DNA of 64,000 nucleotides from Nostoc sp. CHAB 5824 (GCF_020829665.1 NZ_JAIVFT010000009.1:124001-188000); one strand, 5' to 3'; positions 8,240 to 17,738 are shown, counted from the stretch's first letter. Made by a program: numbers and translations. Notes: generated from the letters alone by a model not told the origin.

Positions 8240-11056
8240 ATGTTTAATAAAACTAACGCAAATCAAGGTAGTGGTGCTCAAAATCGAGCATCGCTGATTT
8301 CATCCCAAAAAATCACTGGTGGTGTAGTAAAGCTACCAAGTAAGACTACTACTGAAACAGCTAATAATTCTTCCCTAAATCAGGCTATTGCGTCTTTTAC
8401 AAGGCTGGGATTGGTTAAGAAAGCGACTATTTTAGCGATCGCAATCGGTACAATACCAGTGTTGGGCATAGGTGCGATCGCTTTTAGTTTTGCCAATAAG
8501 TCGATTACTAAGCAAATCACCCAGTCTCAACAAGCTGAAGCGATTGGCTTAAGTGATAAAGTTAACCGTTTCATGTTGGGACGGTACGGTGATATTCAGG
8601 TAATCTCAAGCTTACCTTTTTTGACTTCTCAAGCTAGTGTCACCACTCAGCAAAAGCAAGCAGTCCTAGATCGAGTTGTTGAAGCCTACAAAGCTTATGA
8701 CAGCGTTGCTGTTTTTGATCGCAAAGGTAACTTAATTGTTAAATCCACAGGCGAACCTCTGGACAACCAAAAAGACCGTACCTACTTTCAAGACGCTTTA
8801 CAAAAAGATACTCCTGTTATCAGCAAACCGGAAACAGCAAAAAATACTGGTGTAGTGAGTATTTATCTAGCTGCACCCGTTAAGGAGATAAGGACAGGGC
8901 AAACTATTGGCGTGGTACAAGCACGTATGCCCGTAAAATCTTTAGAGGAAGTAATCAAAAACTACGTAGCGAATGGACAACGATACCATTTGCTCGATGC
9001 TTCGGAAACAGTTTTCTTGAGTCCACAAAAGGAATTATTAGGGAAAGAAGCAAAGGCAGAGTATTCTAGTTTACCTAAACTGCTGGCAGCCAAAAAGGTA
9101 AATAGTTTTATAGAAGTTCCCAAAACTCATAAAAAACAAGAACTAGTTAGCTACGTCCCAGCTAGTACGCTAGATGGCTTAACAGATTTAAACTGGCAGG
9201 TACTTTTATCCACAGACACAGCAATTGTATTTGAGCCGCAAAGACAATTATTGTGGATTATAGCCATCGGCACAGCAGTGACAGCATTGATTGTAGGTGC
9301 GATCGCATCTCGGTTAGCTAAACTTACTACAGAGCCAATTCTCAATGCGAGTGCGGCATTAGCAAAGCTTGGTCAAGGTAAATTCAATACCCGTCTGGAA
9401 ATCGAAAGAGAAGACGAATTAGGAGTATTGAGTGCAGATATCAACCAAATGGCCGAACAATTGCAGGTCTTAGTTAAGGAACAGGAACTCGACGTTGAAG
9501 GGGCAAAATTACTAACAGATATTACCCTACGAATTCGGAGAATTCTTAAAACTGAGGATATTTATCATGCAGCAGTGAAAGAAGTTCAGCAAGCGCTAAA
9601 AACAGACCGGGTAATCATTTATAGTCTGAATCCAAATACTAGGGATGGAGTCGTTGCTGAATCAGTAACTGGTAATTGGCCGGAAATGCTTGGAGTGCAA
9701 ATTAACGAACCCTATTTTCGGGAACGTTATGTAGAAACTTCTCATGATGGACAGGTACAAGCAGTTGCTAATATTCATCAAGACCAAAGCTTGAAAAATG
9801 CCAATGGTTACATCCAACTTTTGGAAAAATTTGCTGTCAAAGGTAATTTGATTGTACCGATTTTTGCCCAAGAGCAACTTTTATGCTTATTAATTGCTCA
9901 TCATTGCGAAACTCCTCATGTTTGGCAACAGCCGGAAATTGACTTGTTTCAACAGATAGCAACTCAAATTGGCTATGCCTTAGAACAAGCCAAGTTATTA
10001 GAAGAGATAGAGCAATCTAAGAATGTTGCAGTAATCGGTTCTGACGACGAACGGCATCAAAAAGAAACACTGCAACAGCAACTTTTAGAACTGCTCAATG
10101 ATGTAGAAGGTGCAGCCAGAGGCGACTTGACAGTGCGTGCAGATGTAACGGCTGGGGAAATAGGCACTGTTGCCGACTTTTTTAACTCCATTGTAGAAAG
10201 CCTCCGGGATATTGTTACCCAAGTTAAACAAGCTGCTATCCATGTGAATACTGCCATTGGCTCTAACGAAGGAGCCATTCGCCACTTAGCAGAGGAAGCA
10301 CTCACCCAAGCTGCCGAAATCAACCGCACCCTCGATGCTGTTGACCAAATGACCCAATCCATGAAAGCCGTAGCCGAAAGCGCCGAAAAAACTGCTTTCA
10401 TTGCCAATAATGCTGCTCACACCGCTACCAAAAGTGGACACGCGATGGATTTAACAGTACAAAACATCCTGTCTTTGCGGGAAACTGTGGGTGAAACTGC
10501 TAAAAAAGTGAAACGTTTAGGAGAATCTTCGCAACAAATTTCTCGCGTGGTTTCCTTGATTAACCAAATCGCTATTCAAACTAACTTGCTTGCTATTAAC
10601 GCCGGTATTGAAGCAGCGCGTGCAGGTGAAGAAGGTCAAGGTTTTGCCGTAGTGGCTGAAGAAGTCGGCGAACTAGCAGTCAGGAGTGCCGCAGCAACCC
10701 AAGAAATTGAACAAATTGTTGAAAATATCCAACGAGAAACCAGTGAAGTGGTGCAAGCAATGGAAATAGGAACCACCCAAGTAGTAGAAGGTACTCGAAT
10801 TGTGGAGGAGGCTAAACAAAGTCTGAGTCAAATTTTGGATGTATCGTGTCAAATTGACTCTTTAGTGCAGTCAATTTCCACTGCAACTGCATCTCAGGTT
10901 GAAACATCGCAAAGTGTTAGCCAGCTGATGAAAGATATTGCTGCTATATCACAACGTACGAGCGATTCTTCTCGTCAAGTTTCCGAATCTCTGCAACAAA
11001 CTGTGGAAATTTCCCAGCAGTTGCAAGAGACTGTCGAGGCTTTCAAAGTTAGTTAA
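8240..11056 (+). CDS. Methyl-accepting chemotaxis protein (PilJ-like, dCache-HAMP-GAF-MA)
   Basis: A 938-residue receptor. After a polar N-terminal tail of about 50 residues there is TM1 (about 57-85) and a periplasmic Cache-type sensor region with YDSVAVFDRKGN and DRTYFQDAL. TM2 is near 335-357 and is followed by a HAMP domain. A GAF domain (about 425-585) follows, then a second HAMP-like segment (GDLTVRADVTAGEIG). The C-terminal signalling domain has the conserved hairpin tip IAIQTNLLAINAGIEAARAG. The GAF could bind a small ligand or chromophore, but the sequence does not show a clear bilin-lyase cysteine. It belongs to the CheA/CheW operon and is probably the receptor for pilus-driven motility. 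Confidence 0.93.
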   Translation: MFNKTNANQGSGAQNRASLISSQKITGGVVKLPSKTTTETANNSSLNQAIASFTRLGLVKKATILAIAIGTIPVLGIGAIAFSFANKSITKQITQSQQAEAIGLSDKVNRFMLGRYGDIQVISSLPFLTSQASVTTQQKQAVLDRVVEAYKAYDSVAVFDRKGNLIVKSTGEPLDNQKDRTYFQDALQKDTPVISKPETAKNTGVVSIYLAAPVKEIRTGQTIGVVQARMPVKSLEEVIKNYVANGQRYHLLDASETVFLSPQKELLGKEAKAEYSSLPKLLAAKKVNSFIEVPKTHKKQELVSYVPASTLDGLTDLNWQVLLSTDTAIVFEPQRQLLWIIAIGTAVTALIVGAIASRLAKLTTEPILNASAALAKLGQGKFNTRLEIEREDELGVLSADINQMAEQLQVLVKEQELDVEGAKLLTDITLRIRRILKTEDIYHAAVKEVQQALKTDRVIIYSLNPNTRDGVVAESVTGNWPEMLGVQINEPYFRERYVETSHDGQVQAVANIHQDQSLKNANGYIQLLEKFAVKGNLIVPIFAQEQLLCLLIAHHCETPHVWQQPEIDLFQQIATQIGYALEQAKLLEEIEQSKNVAVIGSDDERHQKETLQQQLLELLNDVEGAARGDLTVRADVTAGEIGTVADFFNSIVESLRDIVTQVKQAAIHVNTAIGSNEGAIRHLAEEALTQAAEINRTLDAVDQMTQSMKAVAESAEKTAFIANNAAHTATKSGHAMDLTVQNILSLRETVGETAKKVKRLGESSQQISRVVSLINQIAIQTNLLAINAGIEAARAGEEGQGFAVVAEEVGELAVRSAAATQEIEQIVENIQRETSEVVQAMEIGTTQVVEGTRIVEEAKQSLSQILDVSCQIDSLVQSISTATASQVETSQSVSQLMKDIAAISQRTSDSSRQVSESLQQTVEISQQLQETVEAFKVS

Positions 11057-11159
11057 GTTTGTCATTTGTCATTTGTCCTACCCTGCGGGAAGCCGCTGGT
11101 GCGTCTATGTCCTTTGCTATTTGCTAGTGACCAATGACGAATGACTTTTGTTATTTGTC

Positions 11160-11258
11160 TGTTGTCATTTGTCCTTTGTCCTTTTACTAATGACCAATGA
11201 CCAATGACTAATGACTAATGACCAATGACCAATGACCAATGACCAATGACTAAGGACA
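11160..11258. repeat. Heptamer tandem repeats (STRR, TGACCAA/TGACTAA)
   Basis: About a dozen consecutive seven-base units of the type AATGACC/AATGACT fill the space before cheA, preceded by inverted-sense TTGTCAT units from 11060. The last unit runs directly into AAGGACAAAAACC, the probable ribosome-binding region of the cheA homologue. Confidence 0.9.
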
Positions 11259-11264
11259 AAAACC

Positions 11265-14200
11265 ATGTTACAAGACAAAGAACTAGAAATCCAGATGCAG
11301 TTTCTGGAAGAAGCAACTGATTACTTGAATACCTTAGAAGGCGTATTACTGGAAATCGATACTACTAACCGTATCGATTTAGATAAAATTAATGCTGCAC
11401 TCCGGGCCGCTCATTCTATCAAAGGTGGCGCGGGGATGATGGGATTTAGATCGTTAAGTGATTTGGCTCATCGTCTGGAAGATTCCTTTAAAGTTTTAAA
11501 AACTAAAAAAAATTCTCTAGAAATTGATACTCAGTTGCAAAGTTTATTGCTATCTGGAGTTGACTGGCTGCGTCAGATTGTAGAATTACTTGCAGAAGGA
11601 AATGTTGTCGAAGATCAATGGTTAGCAACCTTTTGTTACCCAATTTTTGATGAGTTGCACGATCGCTTGGGCGACCCCACCCCTGAGGATGCATCAACCA
11701 TGCTATCCCCAGAAGATGGACAAGATGTTATCCCGTTGCTGTTTGCAACAGAAGTAGAAGAGTGTTTGCAGCGTCTAGAATCTGTATTGGCAGATAGGGA
11801 ACAGCCCGGATTGCATGAAGAAGTTGTCATTATGGCAGCTGAATTGGGTGGTTTGGGTGAAATGCTCCAGTTGACAGCTTTTACTAAGCTTTGTGAGTCA
11901 GTAACGCAGCAATTGGAAAGTGTTAGCAGCTCGCGCATTCCAGAAATTGCCCAGTTAGCATTGCTTGCATGGCGGCGATCGCAAGCTTTGGTACTGACGA
12001 ATCAACTAGATAACTTACCTACAGAACTTGATGGTAATTATACGCAACCCCAGCTATTATTACCAGCAGAAGTAACACCACATATCGCCACAGACACAGA
12101 AGTAGTGTCAACATCTGTTTGGCAACCAGAAAACACTAGAGAAAATTGGACTAATCATGAAGCGTTGGCGCAACCCACCGCAGGTATCGCCGCTAATTTT
12201 ACATTTTTGGATGCAGAATTTGCCGATGACGTGAATGCTGTCAATGTCACTGAGCAAAATACAATATTTGCTAGAGAAAATAATCCTACAGATCCTAGAT
12301 TTGGCGAAGGAAAAGCAGAGCCAAATGGCGTTGCTAAAGAGCGGGAAATCCATGAAAATAGCGTCCGAGTTCCCAGCAAACAACTAGAGCAAATTAATGA
12401 TTTATTTGGCGAACTGATTGTTCAGCGAAATGGGTTAAATTCGCAACTAGAAAGATTACGCAAACTCGTTCGTAATTTAAACCAACGAGTCCAAGTTCTC
12501 GACCGAGAAAACCAGGAATTACGTATAGTCTATGACAAAATTTCTACTCAAGCTGCTATGTCTGCTGGGGTACGGGTGCAAGCTGAAAATGATCACCAAA
12601 CACAAGGCACAGACAGAGAATTTGATGCTTTAGAAATGGATCGCTATAACGATTTAAACTTGCGATCGCAGGAAGTTATGGAAACCATTGTTCAGGTACA
12701 GGAAGTCACAACTGATGTGCAACTGAGTGTAGATGATACAGACCAAATTGCTCGTAAACTAAACAAAACATCCAAACAGTTACAGACAAAGCTAAATCAC
12801 ATCCGAATGCGGCCGCTGTCCGATTTAATCGAACGTTTTCCCAGAGCTTTGCGCGATTTAAATGTAGAGTATGGAAAAAATGTCCAGTTAAAAATTGAAG
12901 GTGGCAATACTTTAATTGAACGCAGCATTTTAGAAGCTTTAAACGAACCTTTAATGCACCTATTAAGGAACGCCTTTGATCATGGTATTGAAGACTCTGT
13001 CACCCGCCGCCTTCTGGGTAAACCAGAACAAGGATTGATTGAAATTACAGCTGCTCACCGCAGTAATCGCACCCTGATTACTATCCGTGATGATGGTTGG
13101 GGTATTTCTCTGGAAAAAATTCGCACCCGCGCCCTAACTATGGGATTGGATGCTTCTCTACTCGCTAATGCTAGTGATGAAGAACTGTTATCACTAATTT
13201 TTGAACCAGGTTTTACCACCTCCGAGCAAGTCACAGCATTATCTGGCCGCGGTGTGGGTATGGATGTGGTTCGCAACAACCTCAAACTAATTCGAGGAGA
13301 TGTGAAAGTTGATACGGAACCAGGAGTTGGTACTACCTTTACTTTATCAGTACCATTTACACTTTCCGTTGCGCGAGTTCTGCTAGTAGAAATCAACAAA
13401 ATCCTATTAGCATTTCCCACAGATGTCATTTCAGAAATATCCTTACTCCAAAACGAGCGAGTTTTCCAAATGGCAGGTAGCGAAGTCCTAAATTGGCAAG
13501 GAACAATGCTGCCACTGATTCGCCTGAGTCGTTATTTAGAGTTTAATTGCCTGCGCTACGATAGCCCAGAGTTAGAGACTCCGGCAGCAATTAATGCTAA
13601 CAGCGTGTTAGTAGTCAAAGGTAATAATCAGCCAGTAGCGATCCAAATAGATCGGTGCTGGGGTGAACAGGAAGTTGCAATTCGCCAAGTCGAGGGAAAT
13701 ATACCTTTACCTGAAGGCTTCAGTAACTGCACAATTCTCGGTGATGGTCGAGTAGTGCCACTAGTTAATGTCAACGAGTTGCTGTATTGGATTGCTACAA
13801 ATCGGAAGACTCCCAGAGGTACTCAATTACCATCAGCAAGGTTAAAAACACCGTTCCTGATCTTTGATGAAAATAAAATATCAGCAGCGTCTGTTAAGCA
13901 GAAAGGCACAATTTTGATTGTAGATGACTCGATTAATGTTCGCCGCTTTTTAGCGCTGACTCTTGAAAAAGGAGGGTATCAAGTAGAGCAAGCTAAAGAC
14001 GGTCAAGATGCTTTAGAAAAACTCCATAGTGGATTGAGAGTTGAGGCAGTAATTTGTGATATTGAAATGCCTCGTCTTGATGGTTATGGCTTTTTAGGTA
14101 AGGTAAATTCAGACGTTGATACAAAAAATATTCCAGTTGCTATGCTGACTTCTCGCAGCAGCAATAAACATCGGCAACTAGCTATGCAATTGGGGGCGCG

Positions 14201-14294
14201 GGCTTACTTTTCTAAACCTTATAACGAGCAAGAATTACTCCAAACGCTGGAGGAAATAATTCGTACTGTAGCGGAAAAGGCAGCTTCTAATTAA
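11265..14294 (+). CDS. CheA-type hybrid histidine kinase with C-terminal receiver
   Basis: A 1009-residue chemotaxis kinase. The Hpt domain at the N-terminus carries HSIKGGAGMMG with phospho-His50. A second region over residues 150-230 may be a degenerate Hpt. A long variable linker is followed by the dimerisation helices. The ATPase domain has HLLRNAFDHGIED, DDGWGIS and GRGVGMDVVR, and is followed by a CheW-like domain and a receiver (about 880-1000) with ICDIEMPRLDGYG and YFSKPY. The fused receiver is usual in pilus-type (PilL/HmpE-like) kinases. It should phosphorylate its own receiver and the two upstream response regulators. The start codon sits directly behind the heptamer repeats with AAGGA ten bases upstream. 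Confidence 0.94.
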   Translation: MLQDKELEIQMQFLEEATDYLNTLEGVLLEIDTTNRIDLDKINAALRAAHSIKGGAGMMGFRSLSDLAHRLEDSFKVLKTKKNSLEIDTQLQSLLLSGVDWLRQIVELLAEGNVVEDQWLATFCYPIFDELHDRLGDPTPEDASTMLSPEDGQDVIPLLFATEVEECLQRLESVLADREQPGLHEEVVIMAAELGGLGEMLQLTAFTKLCESVTQQLESVSSSRIPEIAQLALLAWRRSQALVLTNQLDNLPTELDGNYTQPQLLLPAEVTPHIATDTEVVSTSVWQPENTRENWTNHEALAQPTAGIAANFTFLDAEFADDVNAVNVTEQNTIFARENNPTDPRFGEGKAEPNGVAKEREIHENSVRVPSKQLEQINDLFGELIVQRNGLNSQLERLRKLVRNLNQRVQVLDRENQELRIVYDKISTQAAMSAGVRVQAENDHQTQGTDREFDALEMDRYNDLNLRSQEVMETIVQVQEVTTDVQLSVDDTDQIARKLNKTSKQLQTKLNHIRMRPLSDLIERFPRALRDLNVEYGKNVQLKIEGGNTLIERSILEALNEPLMHLLRNAFDHGIEDSVTRRLLGKPEQGLIEITAAHRSNRTLITIRDDGWGISLEKIRTRALTMGLDASLLANASDEELLSLIFEPGFTTSEQVTALSGRGVGMDVVRNNLKLIRGDVKVDTEPGVGTTFTLSVPFTLSVARVLLVEINKILLAFPTDVISEISLLQNERVFQMAGSEVLNWQGTMLPLIRLSRYLEFNCLRYDSPELETPAAINANSVLVVKGNNQPVAIQIDRCWGEQEVAIRQVEGNIPLPEGFSNCTILGDGRVVPLVNVNELLYWIATNRKTPRGTQLPSARLKTPFLIFDENKISAASVKQKGTILIVDDSINVRRFLALTLEKGGYQVEQAKDGQDALEKLHSGLRVEAVICDIEMPRLDGYGFLGKVNSDVDTKNIPVAMLTSRSSNKHRQLAMQLGARAYFSKPYNEQELLQTLEEIIRTVAEKAASN

Positions 14295-14372
14295 AAATTG
14301 ATAATTGTTAATTCATAATTAGGTTTCAAATATTCTCGTAGTGACGTGTCAAGGCTAAAATAGAGCATTAGA

Positions 14373-14473
14373 TGTAGGTTGGGTTGAGCGTAAGCGAAAC
14401 CCAACATTGATCGGAGTGTTGGGTTATCCTGCCTTAAGCCCCTTTGGGTCTACGTTCCTCAACCCAACCTACA
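14373..14473. repeat. MITE-like palindrome with 16-bp perfect ends
   Basis: TGTAGGTTGGGTTGAG at 14373-14388 is the exact reverse complement of 14458-14473. A second internal pair (AACCCAACA/TGTTGGGTT) makes the element almost wholly self-complementary. No coding capacity. Confidence 0.85.
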
Positions 14474-14511
14474 AATTTTTTTGCAACAATTTACTCTTGC
14501 CACGCCAGTAG

Positions 14512-14539
14512 GGTGCGTTAGCCTTTAGCGTAACGCACC
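14512..14539. repeat. Short inverted repeat GGTGCGTTA/TAACGCACC
   Basis: Nine-base perfect arms flank a ten-base loop. It lacks a T-run, so it is more likely a repeat fragment than a terminator. Confidence 0.6.
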
Positions 14540-14625
14540 ATTTGTTTTAACTTTTAGTGCCTTGGCGACTAGAAGTCGCGGCTATACAGACAAAACCCGC
14601 CTGCGCGGGTTAAAAGACTGAGTTA

Positions 14626-14731
14626 TATAGCGGTTCCCATTCAGATGCGGTACAACATTACATGACCAAGTGTAGGGGCACGGCAGTGCCGTGCCCCTAC
14701 GGGTATACCTCACGTATACGAGAACGCTATA
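14626..14731. repeat. MITE-like element with TATAGCGGTTC ends (copy 1)
   Basis: Runs from TATAGCGGTTCCCATTCAG to CGAGAACGCTATA, with a central palindrome GGGGCACGGCAGTGCCGTGC. A near-identical full copy is at 57703-57808, and the left half recurs at 27552. One C is missing in the right end here compared with the copy at 57 kb. Confidence 0.85.
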
Positions 14732-14825
14732 TCAGTAATAATTGCCCAGCTTTTGCGTAATAGTATTTGTGTCAATTGAAATAATTTTTATATTCGTTAC
14801 CAACACAACTTGTTTCGTTACGAAT

Positions 14826-14972
14826 GCTTATCTATTTGTGGCAAACGCTTATGTTATTGTTACCTTATATTAAGCAAAACTTATCAATGAAGTTGTTGTT
14901 GTTACCACAGCTTGTCTATTTGTGGCAAACACTTATGTTGTCGTTACCACAGCTTAAGCAAAACTTATAAAT
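14826..14972. repeat. Direct repeat, 84-base period, in a 390-bp gene-free stretch
   Basis: The block from CTTATCTATTTGTGGCAAAC to CAAAACTTATCAATG is repeated with changes 84 bases later (CTTGTCTATTTGTGGCAAAC to CAAAACTTATAAATG). A further diverged fragment precedes it. No gene is supported between 14732 and 15125. Confidence 0.7.
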
Positions 14973-15125
14973 GGAAATACTGTGCCTATTTCTCAGTTGT
15001 AGAAAGGTATTGATGCAAAGTGAACCGCTTTTTTTAAATAGCAACATCAAGGAGAATAGACTCGCTCCCTCAAATCCAAGGACAGAAAATGCTAAGATTC
15101 CATCAAATATGGCATTTGCACAGGT

Positions 15126-15230
15126 ATGACACCCACGCTTCACAAATCAATCTCCTTAGCAGAGTTCCTCAAATTGCCAGAAACAGAGCCTGCTAGTGAA
15201 TTTATAGACGGTCGTATCTACCATATATAA
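15126..15230 (+). pseudogene. Truncated Uma2 (DUF820) family gene, N-terminal remnant
   Basis: A 34-codon frame begins MTPTLHKSISLAEFLKLPET and continues with PASEFIDGRI before ending YHI and TAA. This matches the usual start of Uma2-family proteins (restriction-endonuclease-like fold), in which the PASEYIDG-type motif lies about 25 residues in. Full-length members have about 190 residues, so only the first sixth is present. It is either a decayed gene or a recent truncation. The next gene begins 60 bases later. Confidence 0.7.
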
Positions 15231-15290
15231 GATGTCAGATTAATATCCCAGACTTTTTAAATTTTAAAAGATTAATCAGAGGAGTTTTAG

Positions 15291-16454
15291 GTGATAAAAA
15301 ACAATAGAATAAAGGCTGTCGCTCAAGCTATTTCCACAGTCGTTGCTCTAAGTTGGGTGATAATGCAAGTGGAATCAGCACAAGCTGCTACCTTGACGGT
15401 TAACAATCTTGATGACAGTGGGGTTGGTTCGTTGCGAGACACCATCAACATTGCAAATAACAATGACGTAGTAGAGTTATTACTGGGAAGTCATCCTAAT
15501 ACAATTACCCTAACAAGTGGGGCACTTGCGATCGCAAAAAATCTCACTATTAATGGCCCAAGTGCTAACTTACTTACCATTGGTAGCAATAATCACTTCC
15601 CCGTGTTTGAGATTAGCGCCGCCGATGTTAGATTTTCTGGACTAGCGATCGCTGGTAATTTCAATGCTTACAATTCTAGTAACCTAACCTTTATTAATAG
15701 CACTGTTAGCGGCGACAATTTTAAGATAGATAGTAACTTAAAACTTATTAATAGCACTATCAGCAGCAACAATATTGAGATTAATGCTAATGATGTGACG
15801 CTCACCGATCATAGTCAACTAGTTAGCAGCAACAATATTGAGATTAATACTAGTCAACTGAATGTCCAAGATTATAGTAACATCGGGACTCCCAACGGCA
15901 TCACCAACGGCGGCACTTTAAGTATCTCTACTGGTAATCTTGGCTTAAATAATAACGGGCAAATTAACGCTGGTAGCAATAATTCAAAAGCAGGAGGTGA
16001 CATAACTATTACAGCCCATAGCATTTTCCTGAGAGATGGTAGTCAGTTAACGATTCCCACCAGCACCGTTAACGGCAATTCTGAGCAAATCAGCGATGGT
16101 TTAGGAGGTAACATAAGTCTCAGAGTCGATGATCTTCTTTTATTGAAACCAGTACCTAAACCCAGCGCGTTAGCAAAGCTCGCCGTAGGCATCGCTGGTG
16201 ATAGCAATGAATCAGGATTAGGAGGCAACATAAGTATCAACACTAATTTCATAGTCGGACTACCTGCTGAACCAAGCACGAGCGCTAATGGTAGCAATAA
16301 TTCAGGAGCAGCAGGTAGTATAACTGTTACAGCCAGTGGCATTGTGCTGACAAAAGTACCTGAACCAAGCGCGATCGCTGGTACTATACTTGCTAGTAGT
16401 CTGGCTTGGCTGGCGAAGAGAAAGCAAGCAGCATTTCGCAAGGCGAAGATATAA
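15291..16454 (+). CDS. Secreted repeat-rich beta-helix-like protein with PEP-CTERM signal
   Basis: A 387-residue exported protein with GTG start and GAGGAG seven to twelve bases upstream. A signal peptide covers about residues 1-33 (cleavage near AQAA). The segment GVGSLRDTINIAN resembles the CSLREAI-type start of cyanobacterial beta-helix surface proteins. Asparagine/serine-rich repeats follow, for example SSNNIEIN twice. The C-terminus has VPEPSAIAG, a hydrophobic helix and a basic KRKQ tail, which is the PEP-CTERM exosortase sorting signal. Two earlier proline motifs (VPKPSALA and PAEPSTSANGS) look like degenerate copies of the sorting motif. Its role is probably surface or extracellular matrix. 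Confidence 0.82.
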   Translation: MIKNNRIKAVAQAISTVVALSWVIMQVESAQAATLTVNNLDDSGVGSLRDTINIANNNDVVELLLGSHPNTITLTSGALAIAKNLTINGPSANLLTIGSNNHFPVFEISAADVRFSGLAIAGNFNAYNSSNLTFINSTVSGDNFKIDSNLKLINSTISSNNIEINANDVTLTDHSQLVSSNNIEINTSQLNVQDYSNIGTPNGITNGGTLSISTGNLGLNNNGQINAGSNNSKAGGDITITAHSIFLRDGSQLTIPTSTVNGNSEQISDGLGGNISLRVDDLLLLKPVPKPSALAKLAVGIAGDSNESGLGGNISINTNFIVGLPAEPSTSANGSNNSGAAGSITVTASGIVLTKVPEPSAIAGTILASSLAWLAKRKQAAFRKAKI

Positions 16455-16486
16455 TTAAGTATTAAAATAAATCCGCAAATAGTTTA

Positions 16487-16529
16487 AATAATCAGCCCGC
16501 TCAGAGGAAGTCTGAGCGGGCTGATTATT
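16487..16529 (+). terminator. Rho-independent terminator after PEP-CTERM gene
   Basis: Near-perfect 19-bp arms (AATAATCAGCCCGCTCAGA with its reverse complement) around a GGAAG loop, ending in TTATTTTAT. It lies 33 bases after the stop codon. Confidence 0.9.
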
Positions 16530-16553
16530 TTATGGGCAATTAGCCGGACATAA

Positions 16554-16713
16554 TAAGCTGATGCGCGTCTAAAGTATATAAACACTCTCGATGGTCGTTA
16601 ACTGTTGACGGTTAACAGTCATCAGTCATCAGTCATCAGTCATCAATCATCAGTCATCAGTCATCAATCATCAGTCATTAAGTAAATGTACAAATTAAAT
16701 GCGTAACAGCTTA
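16554..16713. repeat. MITE-like TAAGCTG element with heptamer core (copy 2, inverted)
   Basis: Starts TAAGCTGATGCGCGTCTAAAG and ends AATGCGTAACAGCTTA, the reverse-complement orientation of the 3636-3775 copy. The core has about eight AGTCATC/AATCATC heptamers, against about four in copy 1, so the core expands and contracts. Confidence 0.82.
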
Positions 16714-16751
16714 TCAATGTCCTTGAAACTAAAATACCTCTGGAACTTTTA

Positions 16752-17036
16752 TTAAGCCTCAACTTTTACACCCTTCCAGAAGGCGACATGGCCTTCAATA
16801 TTCTTAGCCTTCTCCTTGGCGCTGGGATAGTACCAAGCAGCATCTTTGTTGATTTGTCCATCAACTTCAATACTGTAGTAGCTGGCGACACCTTTCCAAG
16901 GACAAGTACTGTGGGTGTTACTGTCTGTAAAGTACTGCTTGTTAATGGTGTCAGCAGGGAAATAATGGTTGTTTTCCACAACTACGGTGCGATCGCTCTC
17001 GGCTAAAACTGCGCCATTCCAAATTGCTTTCGGCAT
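16752..17036 (-). CDS. DUF427 domain protein
   Basis: A 94-residue protein beginning MPKAIWNGAVLAESD. It shows the DUF427 pattern: WNGAVLAESDRTVVVENNHYFP near the start, HSTCPWKGVASYYSIEVDG centrally, and a WYYPSAKEKAKNIEGHVAFW strand at the end. DUF427 forms a small beta-rich fold of unknown biochemical function and is common in cyanobacteria and actinobacteria. The ATG at 17036 fits the family N-terminus better than the upstream in-frame start at 17078. It stands alone between repeats, with no clear operon. Confidence 0.9.
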   Translation of the reverse strand: MPKAIWNGAVLAESDRTVVVENNHYFPADTINKQYFTDSNTHSTCPWKGVASYYSIEVDGQINKDAAWYYPSAKEKAKNIEGHVAFWKGVKVEA

Positions 17037-17162
17037 AAGTGAGTTTGCAAATAAACTATACACTTTACATTTTGACACTACCAGCTTATTTTATTCTCCT
17101 GAACAGCAAACTTATACTAGAGTTCATCCAAGCTCTAAATGGTCAGTAAGGTTTATAGAACA

Positions 17163-17285
17163 ATACAGTTCAGTTAAGGCTTGATTCTCCCTAACCCCCC
17201 GATAAATTGGAGGGAACTAGAGCAAGCCAATTTCTCGGGGGTTGGGGGGATCTTTCAAAGTCAAACATCATTAACTGAACTGTAT
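17163..17285. repeat. 123-bp MITE-like element with 15-bp perfect ends
   Basis: ATACAGTTCAGTTAA at 17163-17177 is the exact reverse complement of 17271-17285. The interior has CCCTAACCCCCCGATAAATT and ATTTCTCGGGGGTTGGGGGG, another inverted pair. This makes it a foldback element with no coding capacity. Confidence 0.85.
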
Positions 17286-17738
17286 TCGTTTATAGAAAAG
17301 ATTGCGATGCCAGTATTAATCACAATCACTTTTACTTATCAAATTAAGAATTAAAAGTATTTGCTGTCATCACGAAGATTTTATAGCATATTGGTATGCA
17401 AAGTTAATTAGCCAAAACACAGTTGGATTTCAGTTTATAGCCTAAAGCAAAAAATATCTAAAAGAGAACATCATAATTACATATATGTAAGCGATCGCAG
17501 ATTTTAGAAAAGCTTGCGAACCAGCCATTTTATGTAGCGCACTTTGTTTCTTCTAAGTTTTTGCTTACTAAATCTTCTACGAATTGCCAATTTATCATAT
17601 TTGGTTAAGTTGACTAAACCGCTGGTGTAATTAACAATTAGATGAACTTAGTTTCGGATATTGATAATCATAAAACAGCGGACTTTATTACTAGAGAACA
17701 ATGACTGATTTTACTTTATTTGACTTTAGGGTAACTCT
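17286..17738. other. Gene-free stretch
   Basis: AT-rich sequence with no supported gene. The last part (TTTATTACTAGAGAACA near 17684) resembles the leader of the downstream paralogue at 18187, consistent with tandem duplication of gene plus leader. Confidence 0.5.

Noticed and set aside
13055..13429. Minus-strand open frames inside cheA, MCP and other large genes
   Set aside because: Antisense shadows of strongly supported genes; no independent support.
16618..16680. Heptamer arrays considered as a CRISPR array
   Set aside because: Units are seven bases with no spacers. No cas genes in the window.
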